From NCBI RefSeq assembly GCF_001420995.1, contig NZ_CP012185.1, positions 1 to 64,000 of the forward strand: a stretch of DNA of 64,000 nt, in the 5' to 3' direction. The stretch comes from Pseudonocardia sp. EC080619-01 (GTDB taxonomy: Bacteria; Actinomycetota; Actinomycetes; Mycobacteriales; Pseudonocardiaceae). Both the position numbers and the translations under genes were made by a program. This document shows, one piece after another, positions 1-8,542 of the stretch. The notes beneath the pieces were generated by a model, which was given only the letters and a program-made list of their open reading frames with translations, was not told the origin of the DNA and did not search any database. Positions within the stretch are counted from its first letter, which is position 1; the number at the start of each line of letters is the position of its first letter.

Positions 1-1
1 T

Positions 2-661
2 GACGAGCTCGTTGACGTTGTCCTTGCGCTCGTCGAGAGTTCCGAGCACACCATTGAGGTTGTTCACGACTTCGCCGATGACCTGATCGCGGTCGGCAAG
101 GGTGTTGGTCAGCGTGCCGATGTGACCCAACAGGGACTGCACCGAGCCGCCTTGGCCCTGCAACACCGAGATCAGGGACTCCGCCAGCTGGTTGACTTGA
201 GCCGGCTCGAGTCCCTCGAACAGCGGTGTGAATCCGTTGTAGAGCTCGTCCAGGTCGATCGCCGGTCGCGTCTGCGAGACCGGCAGGACTCCGTCGTCAG
301 CGAGCCGGGGGGTGGGCTGCGCCCCGCGGACCAGTTCGAGGTAGCGCTGGCCGAGCAGGTTCTTGTAGCGCACCACGCCCTGCGAGCCCGTCTGCACGGG
401 AACATCGGCCCGCATGGAGAACGCGATGCGGGCCAGATTGTCGGCCCCGACCTCGACGGACTCGACCCGGCCGACGGTCACACCCGCGACCCGGACATCG
501 TCCTTCTCCTTGAGCCCGGAGGCGTCGGCGAACTCGGCGCTGTAGCGCGCCGTCTCCCCGAACCGCACCGAGCCGTACGCGACCACCACGAACGCAGCGC
601 AGAGGGCCGCGACGACCGTGAACACCACGAGCCGTACGAGGTTTCCCTTCATACCGGTCAT
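2..661 (-). CDS. MCE family protein (MceB position), truncated by the window edge
   Basis: Only the first 220 codons lie in the window. The start is taken as the ATG whose A is shared with the TGA of the upstream mce gene (TGATG); a second ATG three codons later is possible. Residues about 9-27 form a hydrophobic anchor, followed by an MlaD/MCE domain of the kind that makes a lipid-conducting ring or tube in the cell envelope. The remainder looks helical, with alternating Leu and Gln. It is the second mce gene after the two yrbE permease genes, the mceB position in mycobacterial and rhodococcal operons. The substrate is probably a lipid or steroid, which is inferred from the neighbours and not shown here. 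Confidence 0.88.
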   Translation of the reverse strand, partial: MTGMKGNLVRLVVFTVVAALCAAFVVVAYGSVRFGETARYSAEFADASGLKEKDDVRVAGVTVGRVESVEVGADNLARIAFSMRADVPVQTGSQGVVRYKNLLGQRYLELVRGAQPTPRLADDGVLPVSQTRPAIDLDELYNGFTPLFEGLEPAQVNQLAESLISVLQGQGGSVQSLLGHIGTLTNTLADRDQVIGEVVNNLNGVLGTLDERKDNVNELV

Positions 662-1935
662 CAGCCGCCTCCCTCCTCGGATCCTTCGGGCGACTCATAG
701 TTCCCGGTCCCGGGCGCACCACCGGGTGCAGTCTGTTCCACGGCGCCCGGCGCCTGCCCGAGACGCTCACCGATGGTCGGGCCGAGCTCGTCGCCACCGA
801 TGAGGACCTCGAGCGGTGTGTCGCGGATCTGTACCGGAGCGTCCCGTGTGTTCAACGGCGGCGAGCCGTCAGGGAACGCCGCGTGGCGCGGGAACGTACC
901 GGGCTCGGGGATACCGCTGCCACAGTTCGGCTGATCGACCCCGAGCTGGGGCGCGTTGTCCGGCGTGTAGCCGGGCTCACCGGGCTGGAAGGTGGTCAGC
1001 GACCGAAGGCCAGGCTGCGCACCACCGAACGTTGGCAGCAGGATCTTCTGCAGGTAGTTGAGGTTGTCGAGCATGCAGGGGAAGGTCGGGGCGTAGCGCC
1101 CCAGGACCTCGGTGGTCGGACGCAGTGTCTCCAACGTCCGGTCGATCCCGTCGTTGTTGGCCTCGAGCACACCCGAGACATCGGTGGCGAACATCGACAG
1201 CGACGCCAAGGTGGCGTCGATTCCGGCCTGCCGCTCGACCAGCGTCCCGCTGGTCGTGGTCGCGTTGCGGACGACGTCGAGGAGCTCGGGGCTCACGTCC
1301 GCGTAGGTGTCGAACACCGGCGCAGCTGCCTGAAGGTCTCGCTGCAGCGCCGGAAGCGAGGGGTTGATCTGCTTCAGGTACTCGTTGAACGAGACCAGTG
1401 TGGCCCCCAGCTTGTCCCCCTTGCCGTTCAGCGACGTCGACAGGGCACCGAGCGCGGTGTTGACCTTCGACGGATCCACAGTCGTCAGCAGCCGATTGAG
1501 GTTGTCGAACACGATGTTCGCCTCCGTCTGGACTGCGGCCGCGGGAACCACCGCGCCCGCCGCCAGAGGCTTGGTCGCCGGGTTCTCGGGCGGGACGAGG
1601 TCGACGTACTTCGGGCCGAAGACGGTCGGCGAGATGATCTGCGCCGTGACGTCGGACGGAATCAAGTCGACCTTCGACGGGTCGATCGCGACACTCAGGA
1701 CCGCTCCACCGCTGCCATCGGGCTCCACGCCCGACACCCGGCCGACACGGACGTCGCGCATCGCGACGTCGGCGTCGGGCAGCATCAGCAGTCCAGCACG
1801 ATCCGCCTGCACCGTCGCCGCGACTCCCGGACTGAACACGTTCATGTAGCTCGCGACGACCAACGCCGCTCCGGCCAGGAGCAGCCCGACTGCAACCAGA
1901 CCACGGATCTCGTGTCGCATGGTGCCCCCGCTCAT
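661..1935 (-). CDS. MCE family protein (MceA position), lipid/steroid importer subunit
   Basis: A 424-residue protein with an N-terminal membrane anchor (residues about 10-30), an MlaD/MCE domain (about 35-115, containing VGRVSGVEPDG and ISPTVFGPKYVDLV), a long helical region and a Gly/Pro/Glu-rich tail. This is the standard layout of Mce substrate-binding subunits, which work with YrbE permeases and an Mkl-type ATPase to import lipids or sterols. Its ATG overlaps the stop of yrbEB by four bases (ATGA), and it overlaps the next mce gene by one base, so translation is likely coupled. No ATPase gene is visible here, and mycobacterial mce operons also lack one. Confidence 0.92.
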   Translation of the reverse strand: MSGGTMRHEIRGLVAVGLLLAGAALVVASYMNVFSPGVAATVQADRAGLLMLPDADVAMRDVRVGRVSGVEPDGSGGAVLSVAIDPSKVDLIPSDVTAQIISPTVFGPKYVDLVPPENPATKPLAAGAVVPAAAVQTEANIVFDNLNRLLTTVDPSKVNTALGALSTSLNGKGDKLGATLVSFNEYLKQINPSLPALQRDLQAAAPVFDTYADVSPELLDVVRNATTTSGTLVERQAGIDATLASLSMFATDVSGVLEANNDGIDRTLETLRPTTEVLGRYAPTFPCMLDNLNYLQKILLPTFGGAQPGLRSLTTFQPGEPGYTPDNAPQLGVDQPNCGSGIPEPGTFPRHAAFPDGSPPLNTRDAPVQIRDTPLEVLIGGDELGPTIGERLGQAPGAVEQTAPGGAPGTGNYESPEGSEEGGG

Positions 1936-2774
1936 CGCGACAGGTGGAGGGACTCGGGGTCTGCGTAGAGCAGGACCGCAGTGACGAGTGCGGTCACCAT
2001 CACCGCGATCAGCGACAGCCTGACCGCGCGGCCGACCGCAGCGCCCACCCCGGCGGGGCCGCCGGAGGCGGTGAAGCCGTAGAAGGCATGGATCGACATC
2101 ACCACGAACGCGATGAGCGTCACCTGGAGCACGGAGATCAGGACGTCGGTCGGAACCAGAAACGTGGAGAAGTAGTGGTTGTACGTGCCGACCGACTGAC
2201 CGTAGCCGAGCACCACGATCAGCTGCGTCGTGGCGAAACAGGCGATCAAAGCCAGGGCGTAGAGCGGGATGCTCGCGATCGTGCCCGCCAGGATCCGCGT
2301 GGTGACCAGGTAGGGCACCGACGGGACCGCCATGACCTCGATCGCGTCGATCTCCTCGCTGATCCGCTGTGCGCCGATCTCCGCAGTGAACGCAGCCCCG
2401 ATCGTCGACACCAGCGCGACACCGCCGATCAACGGGGCGGCGAGACGGATGTTGATGTAGCTGGCGAGAAAGCCGGTCAGCGCGTCGGTGCCGACGGCGT
2501 TGAGCGCTTCGTAGCCCTGCAGCCCGACGATCGCACCGGCACTCGCGGTCAGGATCGAGACCACAACGACGCTGCCGCCGATGAGGACGAGCGCACCGGT
2601 ACCGAAGCTGATGTTGGTCAGCTGGCGCAGCACTTCACCCAGATAGCGACTCAGGACGGCGGGGATACCGGCGTAGGCCTTGATGTAGAAGTCGACCTGC
2701 TCGCCGACGACGCGTAGTCCGCTCCGGGGGCGGTCGACGATCCGCCGCAGTGCGGATCCCTCGGATATGTTCAC
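1932..2774 (-). CDS. YrbE/MlaE-type permease of the Mce importer (YrbEB position)
   Basis: A 280-residue membrane protein of the MlaE family with five or six hydrophobic segments. The characteristic cytoplasmic loop EIDAIEVMAVPSVPYL (about 141-156) and the C-terminal GGPAGVGAAVGRAV element are present. YrbE proteins form the membrane pore of the Mce lipid importer. It lies 10 bases after yrbEA and overlaps mceA by four bases. Identification is firm at family level. Which lipid is carried cannot be read from the sequence. Confidence 0.93.
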   Translation of the reverse strand: MNISEGSALRRIVDRPRSGLRVVGEQVDFYIKAYAGIPAVLSRYLGEVLRQLTNISFGTGALVLIGGSVVVVSILTASAGAIVGLQGYEALNAVGTDALTGFLASYINIRLAAPLIGGVALVSTIGAAFTAEIGAQRISEEIDAIEVMAVPSVPYLVTTRILAGTIASIPLYALALIACFATTQLIVVLGYGQSVGTYNHYFSTFLVPTDVLISVLQVTLIAFVVMSIHAFYGFTASGGPAGVGAAVGRAVRLSLIAVMVTALVTAVLLYADPESLHLSR

Positions 2775-2784
2775 GTGCGGGTCC

Positions 2785-3561
2785 TTAGATCCTCTCCAGC
2801 TTGAGCTGGATGTCCACGGCGGTCAGCAGTGCGTTGATGATGAACAGCAGCACGAACGAGATGACGACGGTCTCGGTCACGGCTTGCCCGACACCCTTCG
2901 GGCCACCCTGGGTCTTGAGACCGCGGTACGCCGCCACCAGGCCGGCGAGGGTTCCGAACAGCAGCGCCTTCAAGGTGCTGACCATGAAGTCACCTTCGTC
3001 GGTCAGCAGGGTCAACGTCGCGAGGAACTGTCCGGCGGACGCGCCCTGCAGTCCTACCGAGACGACATAGGCGACGACCTCGCCCACGACGGTGATGACC
3101 GCGTTCAGACACACAGCCACCAGCGCCGATGCCAGGACACGGGGCATGACCAGCCGATGGAGCGGATCGATGCCCATTACGATCATCGCATCGATCTCGT
3201 CGCGGATCTTGCGGGCGCCGAGATCGGCCGCGATCGCCGTGGCTCCGGCTCCAGCGGTCACGAGTACGGCCGCGACCGGACCGATCTGCCGCAGCACGGC
3301 CAAGCCGGTGACCGCCCCTGCCACGTCCAGCGCTCCGATCTCAGCGAGCAACTGGTTGATCAACAGGATGACGACGCCGACGAACGGGATCGTCACCATG
3401 ATCGCCGGAGCGAGCGACACCGACGCGATGAACCGCGACTGAGCCAGGAACTCACTCAGCGGGAACGGTCGCTTGACCACGGTCCTCGCGACGTCCAGTA
3501 CAAACGCAGTGAAGCTGCCTGCCGTGCGGACCGCACCGTCCAGAGTCGGCACCCTGCTCAC
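2785..3561 (-). CDS. YrbE/MlaE-type permease of the Mce importer (YrbEA position)
   Basis: A 258-residue MlaE-family permease with the EIDAMIVMGIDPLHRLVMPR loop (about 132-151) and GGPKGVGQAV near the C-terminus. It is the first permease of the operon. The GTG start overlaps the TGA of a 21-codon upstream reading frame (GTGA), and I see no strong ribosome binding site immediately before this GTG, so translation probably depends on re-initiation from the leader frame. An AT-rich element lies about 110 bases upstream (3667-3684). Confidence 0.92.
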   Translation of the reverse strand: MSRVPTLDGAVRTAGSFTAFVLDVARTVVKRPFPLSEFLAQSRFIASVSLAPAIMVTIPFVGVVILLINQLLAEIGALDVAGAVTGLAVLRQIGPVAAVLVTAGAGATAIAADLGARKIRDEIDAMIVMGIDPLHRLVMPRVLASALVAVCLNAVITVVGEVVAYVVSVGLQGASAGQFLATLTLLTDEGDFMVSTLKALLFGTLAGLVAAYRGLKTQGGPKGVGQAVTETVVISFVLLFIINALLTAVDIQLKLERI

Positions 3562-3623
3562 CGGGGACCGCCGATCCCGACCTGGGCGCAGACCCCTGCG
3601 GCGCCGGCAAGTGTCCTCGTCAT
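3558..3623 (-). CDS. Possible 21-codon leader ORF translationally coupled to yrbEA
   Basis: ATG at 3623 is preceded by a good ribosome binding site (GGAGG about 7 bases upstream). The frame encodes MTRTLAGAAGVCAQVGIGGPR and ends in a TGA that overlaps the GTG start of yrbEA. The peptide itself resembles nothing I know. The arrangement fits a coupling leader. The alternative is that the permease starts elsewhere or that a sequencing error separates a true N-terminus from the body, which is less likely because the permease is already full length. Confidence 0.4.
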   Translation of the reverse strand: MTRTLAGAAGVCAQVGIGGPR

Positions 3624-3666
3624 CGAGTGGCCTCCGTCTTCCCAGTGCTGCCCTAGCCTCTGTTTG

Positions 3667-3684
3667 CTAAACGACGGTTAGATT
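3667..3684 (-). promoter_or_regulatory. AT-rich element upstream of the mce operon
   Basis: Read toward the operon it is AATCTAACCGTCGTTTAG, an imperfect inverted repeat (CTAA...TTAG) in otherwise GC-rich DNA. Its spacing (AATCT, nine bases, TTAG) matches elements before the ligase at 5860, the acyl-CoA dehydrogenase at 23038 and the gene at 63058. A TetR-type operator or a promoter core is likely; this is inference. Confidence 0.4.
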
Positions 3685-4277
3685 CGTGAGTTACGGCTGA
3701 GCCCCTGGAATCTGCCGAGCAACCGTGTTGTCCCCCGAACGGGGTAGGAACTCTGGGGTGGCTCGAGCGGACTGCCCGATGTGACCGGACGACGGGAAGC
3801 ACTGCAGAACGCCTGGAGCCCGCTAACCCATCCCTACAAGACGCCCAGGTGATGGGCACCCAACGGCCCGGCCCGATACTGCCCGTGGCCCGCTCGTGCC
3901 GTCCCGCCCGCGACCCACCTGACTCTGACCGAAGCGCTGCCGGCAGCGCCCGATCGCGGCTAGGGATCCTGGCGGGCGATGCAGTCCGGGCGGCTCTCGT
4001 GGTGCAGCGCGAGATCACCTCATGGCACAGGTCGTGGAGTCATGTGACCTAGTCGCCGTTAACTGAGCCGGGCCCGAGCCCCGGGCACGGCCCAGTTTCC
4101 TGACGATCCGAGGCGGCCTCGGAACGGTGCACCGCGGCGGAGCACAAGCCTCAGGTCGAGGCTGGACAGAACTCCGGATCTCGGTTGTCTGACGTGCAAG
4201 CAGACAGCACGGCGGGCATCTCCGCGGGCGCGCGACCAGGTAGAGACGGTGTCCTGCAATCGACGGGGTGGAACGGT
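3685..4277. other. Intergenic stretch without a convincing gene
   Basis: About 590 bases separate the mce promoter region from the terminator of the upstream ligase. Open frames here (for example 3653-4018 on the minus strand) have arginine/serine-rich shadow composition and no recognisable domain. I see no RNA gene or repeat. Confidence 0.5.
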
Positions 4278-4317
4278 GATGGCTGTCGACCCGGGAAAAT
4301 CCGGGTCGACAGCCATC
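4278..4317 (-). terminator. Strong intrinsic hairpin after the acyl-CoA ligase gene
   Basis: A perfect 17-bp inverted repeat (4278-4294 and 4301-4317) with a six-base loop begins five bases after the ligase stop codon. There is no long T tract, as is common for actinomycete terminators. It separates the ligase from the mce operon. Confidence 0.85.
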
Positions 4318-4321
4318 TCCG

Positions 4322-5860
4322 TCACCCTGTCGCGTAGCGCTTCTTCAGGTCGCCCTTGACCAGCTTCCCCGTCTCGGTCCGCGGGAGCTCCTCGACGAAG
4401 TGCACCACGCGAGGCGCCTTGTAGCCGGCGATCTTCGACTTGACGAACTCGATGATCTCTTGACCGAGCTCGGGGCCGGCCTCCACCCCGTCGCGGGGCT
4501 GGACGAAGGCGGTGACCTTCTCCCCCATCTCCGGATCCGGTAGCCCCACCACCGCCACATCGTGGATCGCCGGATGCAGGGCGAGGACGTTCTCCGTCTC
4601 CTGCGGGTAGATGTTCACTCCACCCGAGATGATCATGAACGACTTCCGGTCGGTCAGGAACAGGAAGCCGTCGGAGTCCACATAGCCGATGTCCCCGAGC
4701 GTCGTCCACGTCGGATGCTGGGGGTGCTGTGCCGCGCGCGTCTTCTCGGGGTCGTTGTGGTACTCGAACGGCACGATCTCGCGTTCGACGTAGATGTTGC
4801 CGACCTCCCCGGGGTCGAGCTCGTTCCCGTCGTCGTCACACACGTGCAGCACGCCCAGCATCGACTTGCCGACCGTGCCCGGCTTCGTCAGCCACGTCGT
4901 GCTGTCGGTCATGGTGAGGCCGTTGCCCTCGGTGCCGGCGTAGTACTCCACCAGGATCGGACCCCACCAGTCGATCATCGCCTGCTTGACGTCGACCGGG
5001 CACGGTGCCGCAGCGTGCACGGCCACCCGCAGCGACGAGACGTCGGCGGCCGCGCGCGCCTCCTCGGGCAGCTGCAGCATCCGCACGAACATCGTGGGAA
5101 CGAACTGTGCGTGGGTGACGCGGTACGTCTCGATCGCGCTCAACGCGGCGCGCGAGTCGAACTTCCGCAGCATCACCACCGTGCCGCCGAAGGCGTGGAT
5201 GGCGCCACACCAGCGCAGCGGAGCTGCATGGTAGATCGGTGCAGGTGTCAGGTAGACGGTGTCCGAACCGACCCCGAACGCCTTGCCGATCAGCCCGACC
5301 AGTGGGTCACCGATCTCGGTGACCTGGACAGGCGGCAGCGGCGGGCGCACGCCCTTCGGACGGCCTGTCGTGCCCGAGGAGTACAGCATCGGGGCGCCGT
5401 GCGGCTGGTCATCGGGAGCCTTATCCGATGCCGCGGCAAGCGCGTCCTCGTACGAGTCGAAGCCGTCGACCGCGCCGTCGAAGGCCAGGAGCAGTCCAGG
5501 TTTGACCCCTGCACCGAGCACCGACTCCGCCACGGCCTTCTTGCCCGCCGACACGACCAGCGCGGCCGCGCCGGAGTCCCCGACGATGTAGGCGACCTCC
5601 TCCGCGGCGAGGTTGTGATTGATCGCGGTGATGTAGAGCCCAGACCGCATCGCGGCCCAGTAGACCTCGAAGACGCGCAGATTGTTCTCGCTCAAGAGCG
5701 CGACGACATCGCCCGCCTGCAGACCGGCTGCGCGGAAGGTGTTCGCCAGCCGCACCGAGCGCTCCTCCAGCTCGGCGAAAGTCAGCTGCTCGCCGGTGTC
5801 TGCGAGGACCGCGGCGATCTTGTCCGGGGAGTCCGCCGCATGGGCGCCGGGATGGGTCAC
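4322..5860 (-). CDS. Acyl-CoA synthetase (FadD-type, AMP-forming)
   Basis: A 512-residue ANL-superfamily ligase that activates a carboxylate to its CoA thioester through an acyl-adenylate. The P-loop motif YSSGTTGRPKG (about 160-170), YYAGTEGNGLT, the hinge region LTDRKSFMIISGGVNIYP and the C-terminal catalytic-lysine segment ELPRTETGKLVKGDL are all present. The GTG at 5860 is preferred because GGAGG sits six bases upstream; a GTG four codons earlier is in frame but has no better site. It is divergent from a two-HTH TetR regulator. An AT-rich element lies in the shared 180-base region, so local repression by that regulator is likely. The substrate is unknown; a cyclic or branched acid is an inference from context. 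Confidence 0.9.
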   Translation of the reverse strand: MTHPGAHAADSPDKIAAVLADTGEQLTFAELEERSVRLANTFRAAGLQAGDVVALLSENNLRVFEVYWAAMRSGLYITAINHNLAAEEVAYIVGDSGAAALVVSAGKKAVAESVLGAGVKPGLLLAFDGAVDGFDSYEDALAAASDKAPDDQPHGAPMLYSSGTTGRPKGVRPPLPPVQVTEIGDPLVGLIGKAFGVGSDTVYLTPAPIYHAAPLRWCGAIHAFGGTVVMLRKFDSRAALSAIETYRVTHAQFVPTMFVRMLQLPEEARAAADVSSLRVAVHAAAPCPVDVKQAMIDWWGPILVEYYAGTEGNGLTMTDSTTWLTKPGTVGKSMLGVLHVCDDDGNELDPGEVGNIYVEREIVPFEYHNDPEKTRAAQHPQHPTWTTLGDIGYVDSDGFLFLTDRKSFMIISGGVNIYPQETENVLALHPAIHDVAVVGLPDPEMGEKVTAFVQPRDGVEAGPELGQEIIEFVKSKIAGYKAPRVVHFVEELPRTETGKLVKGDLKKRYATG

Positions 5861-5904
5861 GAGAACCTCCACGTCGATGTGGGCAGGCGAGTGGGCGCCG
5901 CCAT

Positions 5905-5926
5905 CTTTTTAACTGCCATAAGATAA
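5905..5926. promoter_or_regulatory. AT-rich operator candidate between ligase and two-HTH TetR gene
   Basis: Read toward the ligase it contains TTATCTTATGGCAGTTAAAA, like the elements at 22997-23016 and 63006-63025. TATCTT fits an actinomycete -10 hexamer, with CTTGCC 18 bases upstream as a weak -35. The TTAACT half-site also occurs in the palindrome at 21615-21628, beside the paralogous regulator. Confidence 0.5.
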
Positions 5927-6043
5927 TGGTGGCCGGCCGCTCGGGCAAGGTCCGCCAGAGACGCGCCGGTCGTACCGGGCCGTTGCACCTCTCCGCGGGC
6001 CCGGCGTTCTACAGTCGTCCCCGGTCGGGGAAAGCAGGTGGTG

Positions 6044-7240
6044 ATGGCCGCGCCCGGAACGGGCCCACGCCGAGGAACGCGGATGCGCGCCGCAGAGCGT
6101 CGTATCCAGCTCGCGCGCGCCGCCGCAGCCCGCTTCCACCTCGTGGGATACCACCAGGTCTCGCTCAACGACGTCGCAGCCGATGTCGGGCTGACCGGCC
6201 CGGCGGTCTACCGCCACTTCCCGAACAAGCAGGCTCTGCTCGCTGCGGCGGTCGACAGCGGTCTGGACGAAGTCGAGCGCGCGCTCGACCATCACATCGA
6301 CGACGCACTGCCCGTCCTCATGGACGCGCTCGCACACAGCGCCGTGCAACGGCCTGATGTCTGGACGCTGCTGCAACGCGAGATCCGGGTGCTGGATCCG
6401 AACCTCCGTGAACCGATCCGCCACCGGATCCGGCTGATAAGCGACCGTCTCACCGACCGTCTGTGCCGTGACCGGCCGCGCCTTCGCGAGCAGCAGGCAC
6501 GACTGCTCGTCATCGGCGCATTCGCCGTGCTCGCCATGCCCTCCACGTCGCACACCAGTCTCGGCACCGTGCCGCTGCGTCGAGCGCTCGCGGCAGCCGC
6601 AACCGAATGCCTGCTCGCCGATGTCGACGCCGCCGATATCAACGCCGCGACCGGCGCACCGGGCGACGGCGACGCGGTATCCCCTCGTGAAGGAGAAAAT
6701 CGACGCGAGCGGATCGTCGACACCGCGGTCGAACTCTTCTTCGAGCGGGGATTCAGCGGGGTGAGCCTCGACGACATCGGCGCCGCGATCGGGATTGCGG
6801 GCCCCAGTATCCTGCACCATTTCGCGACGAAGGCCGACATCCTCACGGCCGCGTTCGACCGCGCTACGGCACGTCTGGAGGCCGAGCAGCACGCCCGCCG
6901 CGACGGCAGCCGATCGGTCGAGCTGACGGCACTCGTCCGCCGCTACGTCGACTTCTGCGGTGAGAACCGTGCGCTTCTCGGACTGTACGTCACCGACTTC
7001 CTTCATCTGACCGACGAAGCGCGCGAACGTACGGCCGCCACGATGCGCACCGAGCTCCGGGACTGGACACGGTCGGTTCTCGCACACGCACTGGACCTCG
7101 ACGACCGAATCGCGCGGATCCGCGTCCGCGCCGCGCTGTCGGTCGTCAACGACATGACACGCCTCGGACCGAGCGGCCGCGGCAGCACCGATCGCGACGT
7201 GACCACCGCAGCGGCACTCGCCGTACTGCGAAGCCCCTAA
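6044..7240 (+). CDS. TetR-family regulator with two tandem HTH domains
   Basis: A 398-residue protein containing two complete TetR units in one chain. The first helix-turn-helix lies near residues 18-65 (VSLNDVAADVGLTGPAVYRHF), the second near 218-270 (VSLDDIGAAIGIAGPSILHHF), each followed by a helical ligand/dimer domain. Normal TetR proteins are about 200 residues and dimerise; this one may act as an intramolecular pseudo-dimer or bind two sites. A paralogue of the same architecture is encoded at 21699-22931, with a nearly identical second recognition helix. The ATG follows AGCAGG; an in-frame GTG at 6038 is an alternative start. It probably controls the divergent ligase and itself in response to an acyl-CoA, which is inference. 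Confidence 0.85.
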   Translation: MAAPGTGPRRGTRMRAAERRIQLARAAAARFHLVGYHQVSLNDVAADVGLTGPAVYRHFPNKQALLAAAVDSGLDEVERALDHHIDDALPVLMDALAHSAVQRPDVWTLLQREIRVLDPNLREPIRHRIRLISDRLTDRLCRDRPRLREQQARLLVIGAFAVLAMPSTSHTSLGTVPLRRALAAAATECLLADVDAADINAATGAPGDGDAVSPREGENRRERIVDTAVELFFERGFSGVSLDDIGAAIGIAGPSILHHFATKADILTAAFDRATARLEAEQHARRDGSRSVELTALVRRYVDFCGENRALLGLYVTDFLHLTDEARERTAATMRTELRDWTRSVLAHALDLDDRIARIRVRAALSVVNDMTRLGPSGRGSTDRDVTTAAALAVLRSP

Positions 7241-7254
7241 CACGGGACACCCGC

Positions 7255-8538
7255 TCAGCGCGGCGTGAACACACAACGCTGCCGCCGGATCCCGTTGATG
7301 AAGTTGCTGACCAGGCGCTCCGGCTCCCCCTCCGCGCGGATGTCCGGCAGCTGGGTGTACAGCTCGCGCACGATCCAGCGCAGCTGTGTCTTGGCAAGAT
7401 GTGACCCGAGGCAAAAGTGCGGGCCCCCTCCACCGAAGGCCACATGGGGATTCGGCCTCCGCGACAGGTCGAAATCCCCGGGACGCTCGTGAACGGCCTC
7501 GTCGCGGTTTCCGGAGCTGTAGATCATCGCGACCTTCTCGCCCGGTTCGACGGTCACAGCCCCCAGCTCGATGCGCTCGAGCGCCGTGCGACGGAAGGTC
7601 ATCACCGGGCTGGCCCACCGTACGAACTCCTCGACCGCCCCGCCGATGCGGGCGTCGTAGTCGGCCAGCAACCAGTCCCGTTGCTCCGGGTGCTCGGTCA
7701 GCGCCCTCAGGGTGTGCGTCGTCGTCTGTTTGGTCGTGTCATTGCCGGCGACGCACAACAGCACGAAGAACGAACGGATCTCGTCATCGGAGAGTTGCTC
7801 ACCGTCGACCTCCGCCGCAACGAGCGCGGAGACCAGGTCGTCCTCGGGTTTCGCGCGGCGTGCGTCGATCACGTCCTGGCAGGCCCCGTGCAGCGTCACG
7901 ATGCCGTTGAGCATCACCGTAGCCGAGTCCGAGCCCGCAGTCCCCTCGTCGTCACCCCAGCCGACCATGGCTTCCGCGGCACCGGCGACCTCCTCACGAC
8001 GGTCCTCCGGGATCCCGATCATCTCCGAGATCGTCCACATGGGGAGTCGTGCCGACACCGCAGAGACGAACTCCACCTCGCCCCGCCCACGGATCGCAGC
8101 GACGATCTCATGGGCCTGATGCGCGATCTGCTCCTCGATGAGCTTCACCCGCTTGGGGGTGAACACCGAGCTCACGAGTTTGCGCACCTTCTGATGCCGC
8201 GGATCGTCCATGGTGAGGATGGAGGTCGACATCTCGAGGACCTCTTCCGGCATCTCCTCGAAGGTCACTCCCCCGGCGGCCGACGAGAAGACGTCGGCCC
8301 GCTTGCTTACCGTGCTGATGTCTTCCGCGCGTACGACCGCCCAGTATCCCGGCGAACCGTCGTCGGACTCCATCACCGCGCTGTACACCGGGCGTTGCCA
8401 GGACACCGGCGCCTCGGCGCGGAGCCGAGCGAACGTCTCTTCGCGCTCCTCCGGCGTGCACCGCCAGAACGCATCCGCTGAGATGTCGACATCGTGGTGC
8501 CGACGCTCTGCAGATACGGCGGTGTTCGGCTCAGTCAT
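7255..8538 (-). CDS. Cytochrome P450 (CYP124/125/142-like)
   Basis: A 427-residue soluble bacterial P450. The I-helix oxygen-activation motif AGNDT is at about 264-268, an ExxR (EFVR) follows, and the heme loop FGGGGPHFCLG places the cysteine ligand at about 376. The C-terminus (EPERLVSNFINGI) resembles the mycobacterial CYP124/125/142 group, which hydroxylates terminal methyls of sterol side chains and branched lipids. It starts four bases after the SCP2 gene, so both are co-translated. Its electron donors are probably the ferredoxin at 34722 and the reductase at 44284. The family-level call is firm; substrate class is inferred. Confidence 0.9.
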   Translation of the reverse strand: MTEPNTAVSAERRHHDVDISADAFWRCTPEEREETFARLRAEAPVSWQRPVYSAVMESDDGSPGYWAVVRAEDISTVSKRADVFSSAAGGVTFEEMPEEVLEMSTSILTMDDPRHQKVRKLVSSVFTPKRVKLIEEQIAHQAHEIVAAIRGRGEVEFVSAVSARLPMWTISEMIGIPEDRREEVAGAAEAMVGWGDDEGTAGSDSATVMLNGIVTLHGACQDVIDARRAKPEDDLVSALVAAEVDGEQLSDDEIRSFFVLLCVAGNDTTKQTTTHTLRALTEHPEQRDWLLADYDARIGGAVEEFVRWASPVMTFRRTALERIELGAVTVEPGEKVAMIYSSGNRDEAVHERPGDFDLSRRPNPHVAFGGGGPHFCLGSHLAKTQLRWIVRELYTQLPDIRAEGEPERLVSNFINGIRRQRCVFTPR

Positions 8539-8542
8539 CGGG

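Noticed and set aside
883..1968. Long plus-strand open frame opposite mceA
   Set aside because: Arg/Asp/His-rich composition with no domain. It is the antisense shadow of a clear Mce gene in high-GC DNA. The same applies to the long frames opposite yrbE (1944-2717, 2767-3681), the P450 (34668-36422) and other genes.
3653..4018. 121-codon minus-strand frame upstream of the mce operon
   Set aside because: No ribosome binding site, no domain, Arg/Ser-rich shadow composition, and it would overlap the likely promoter.
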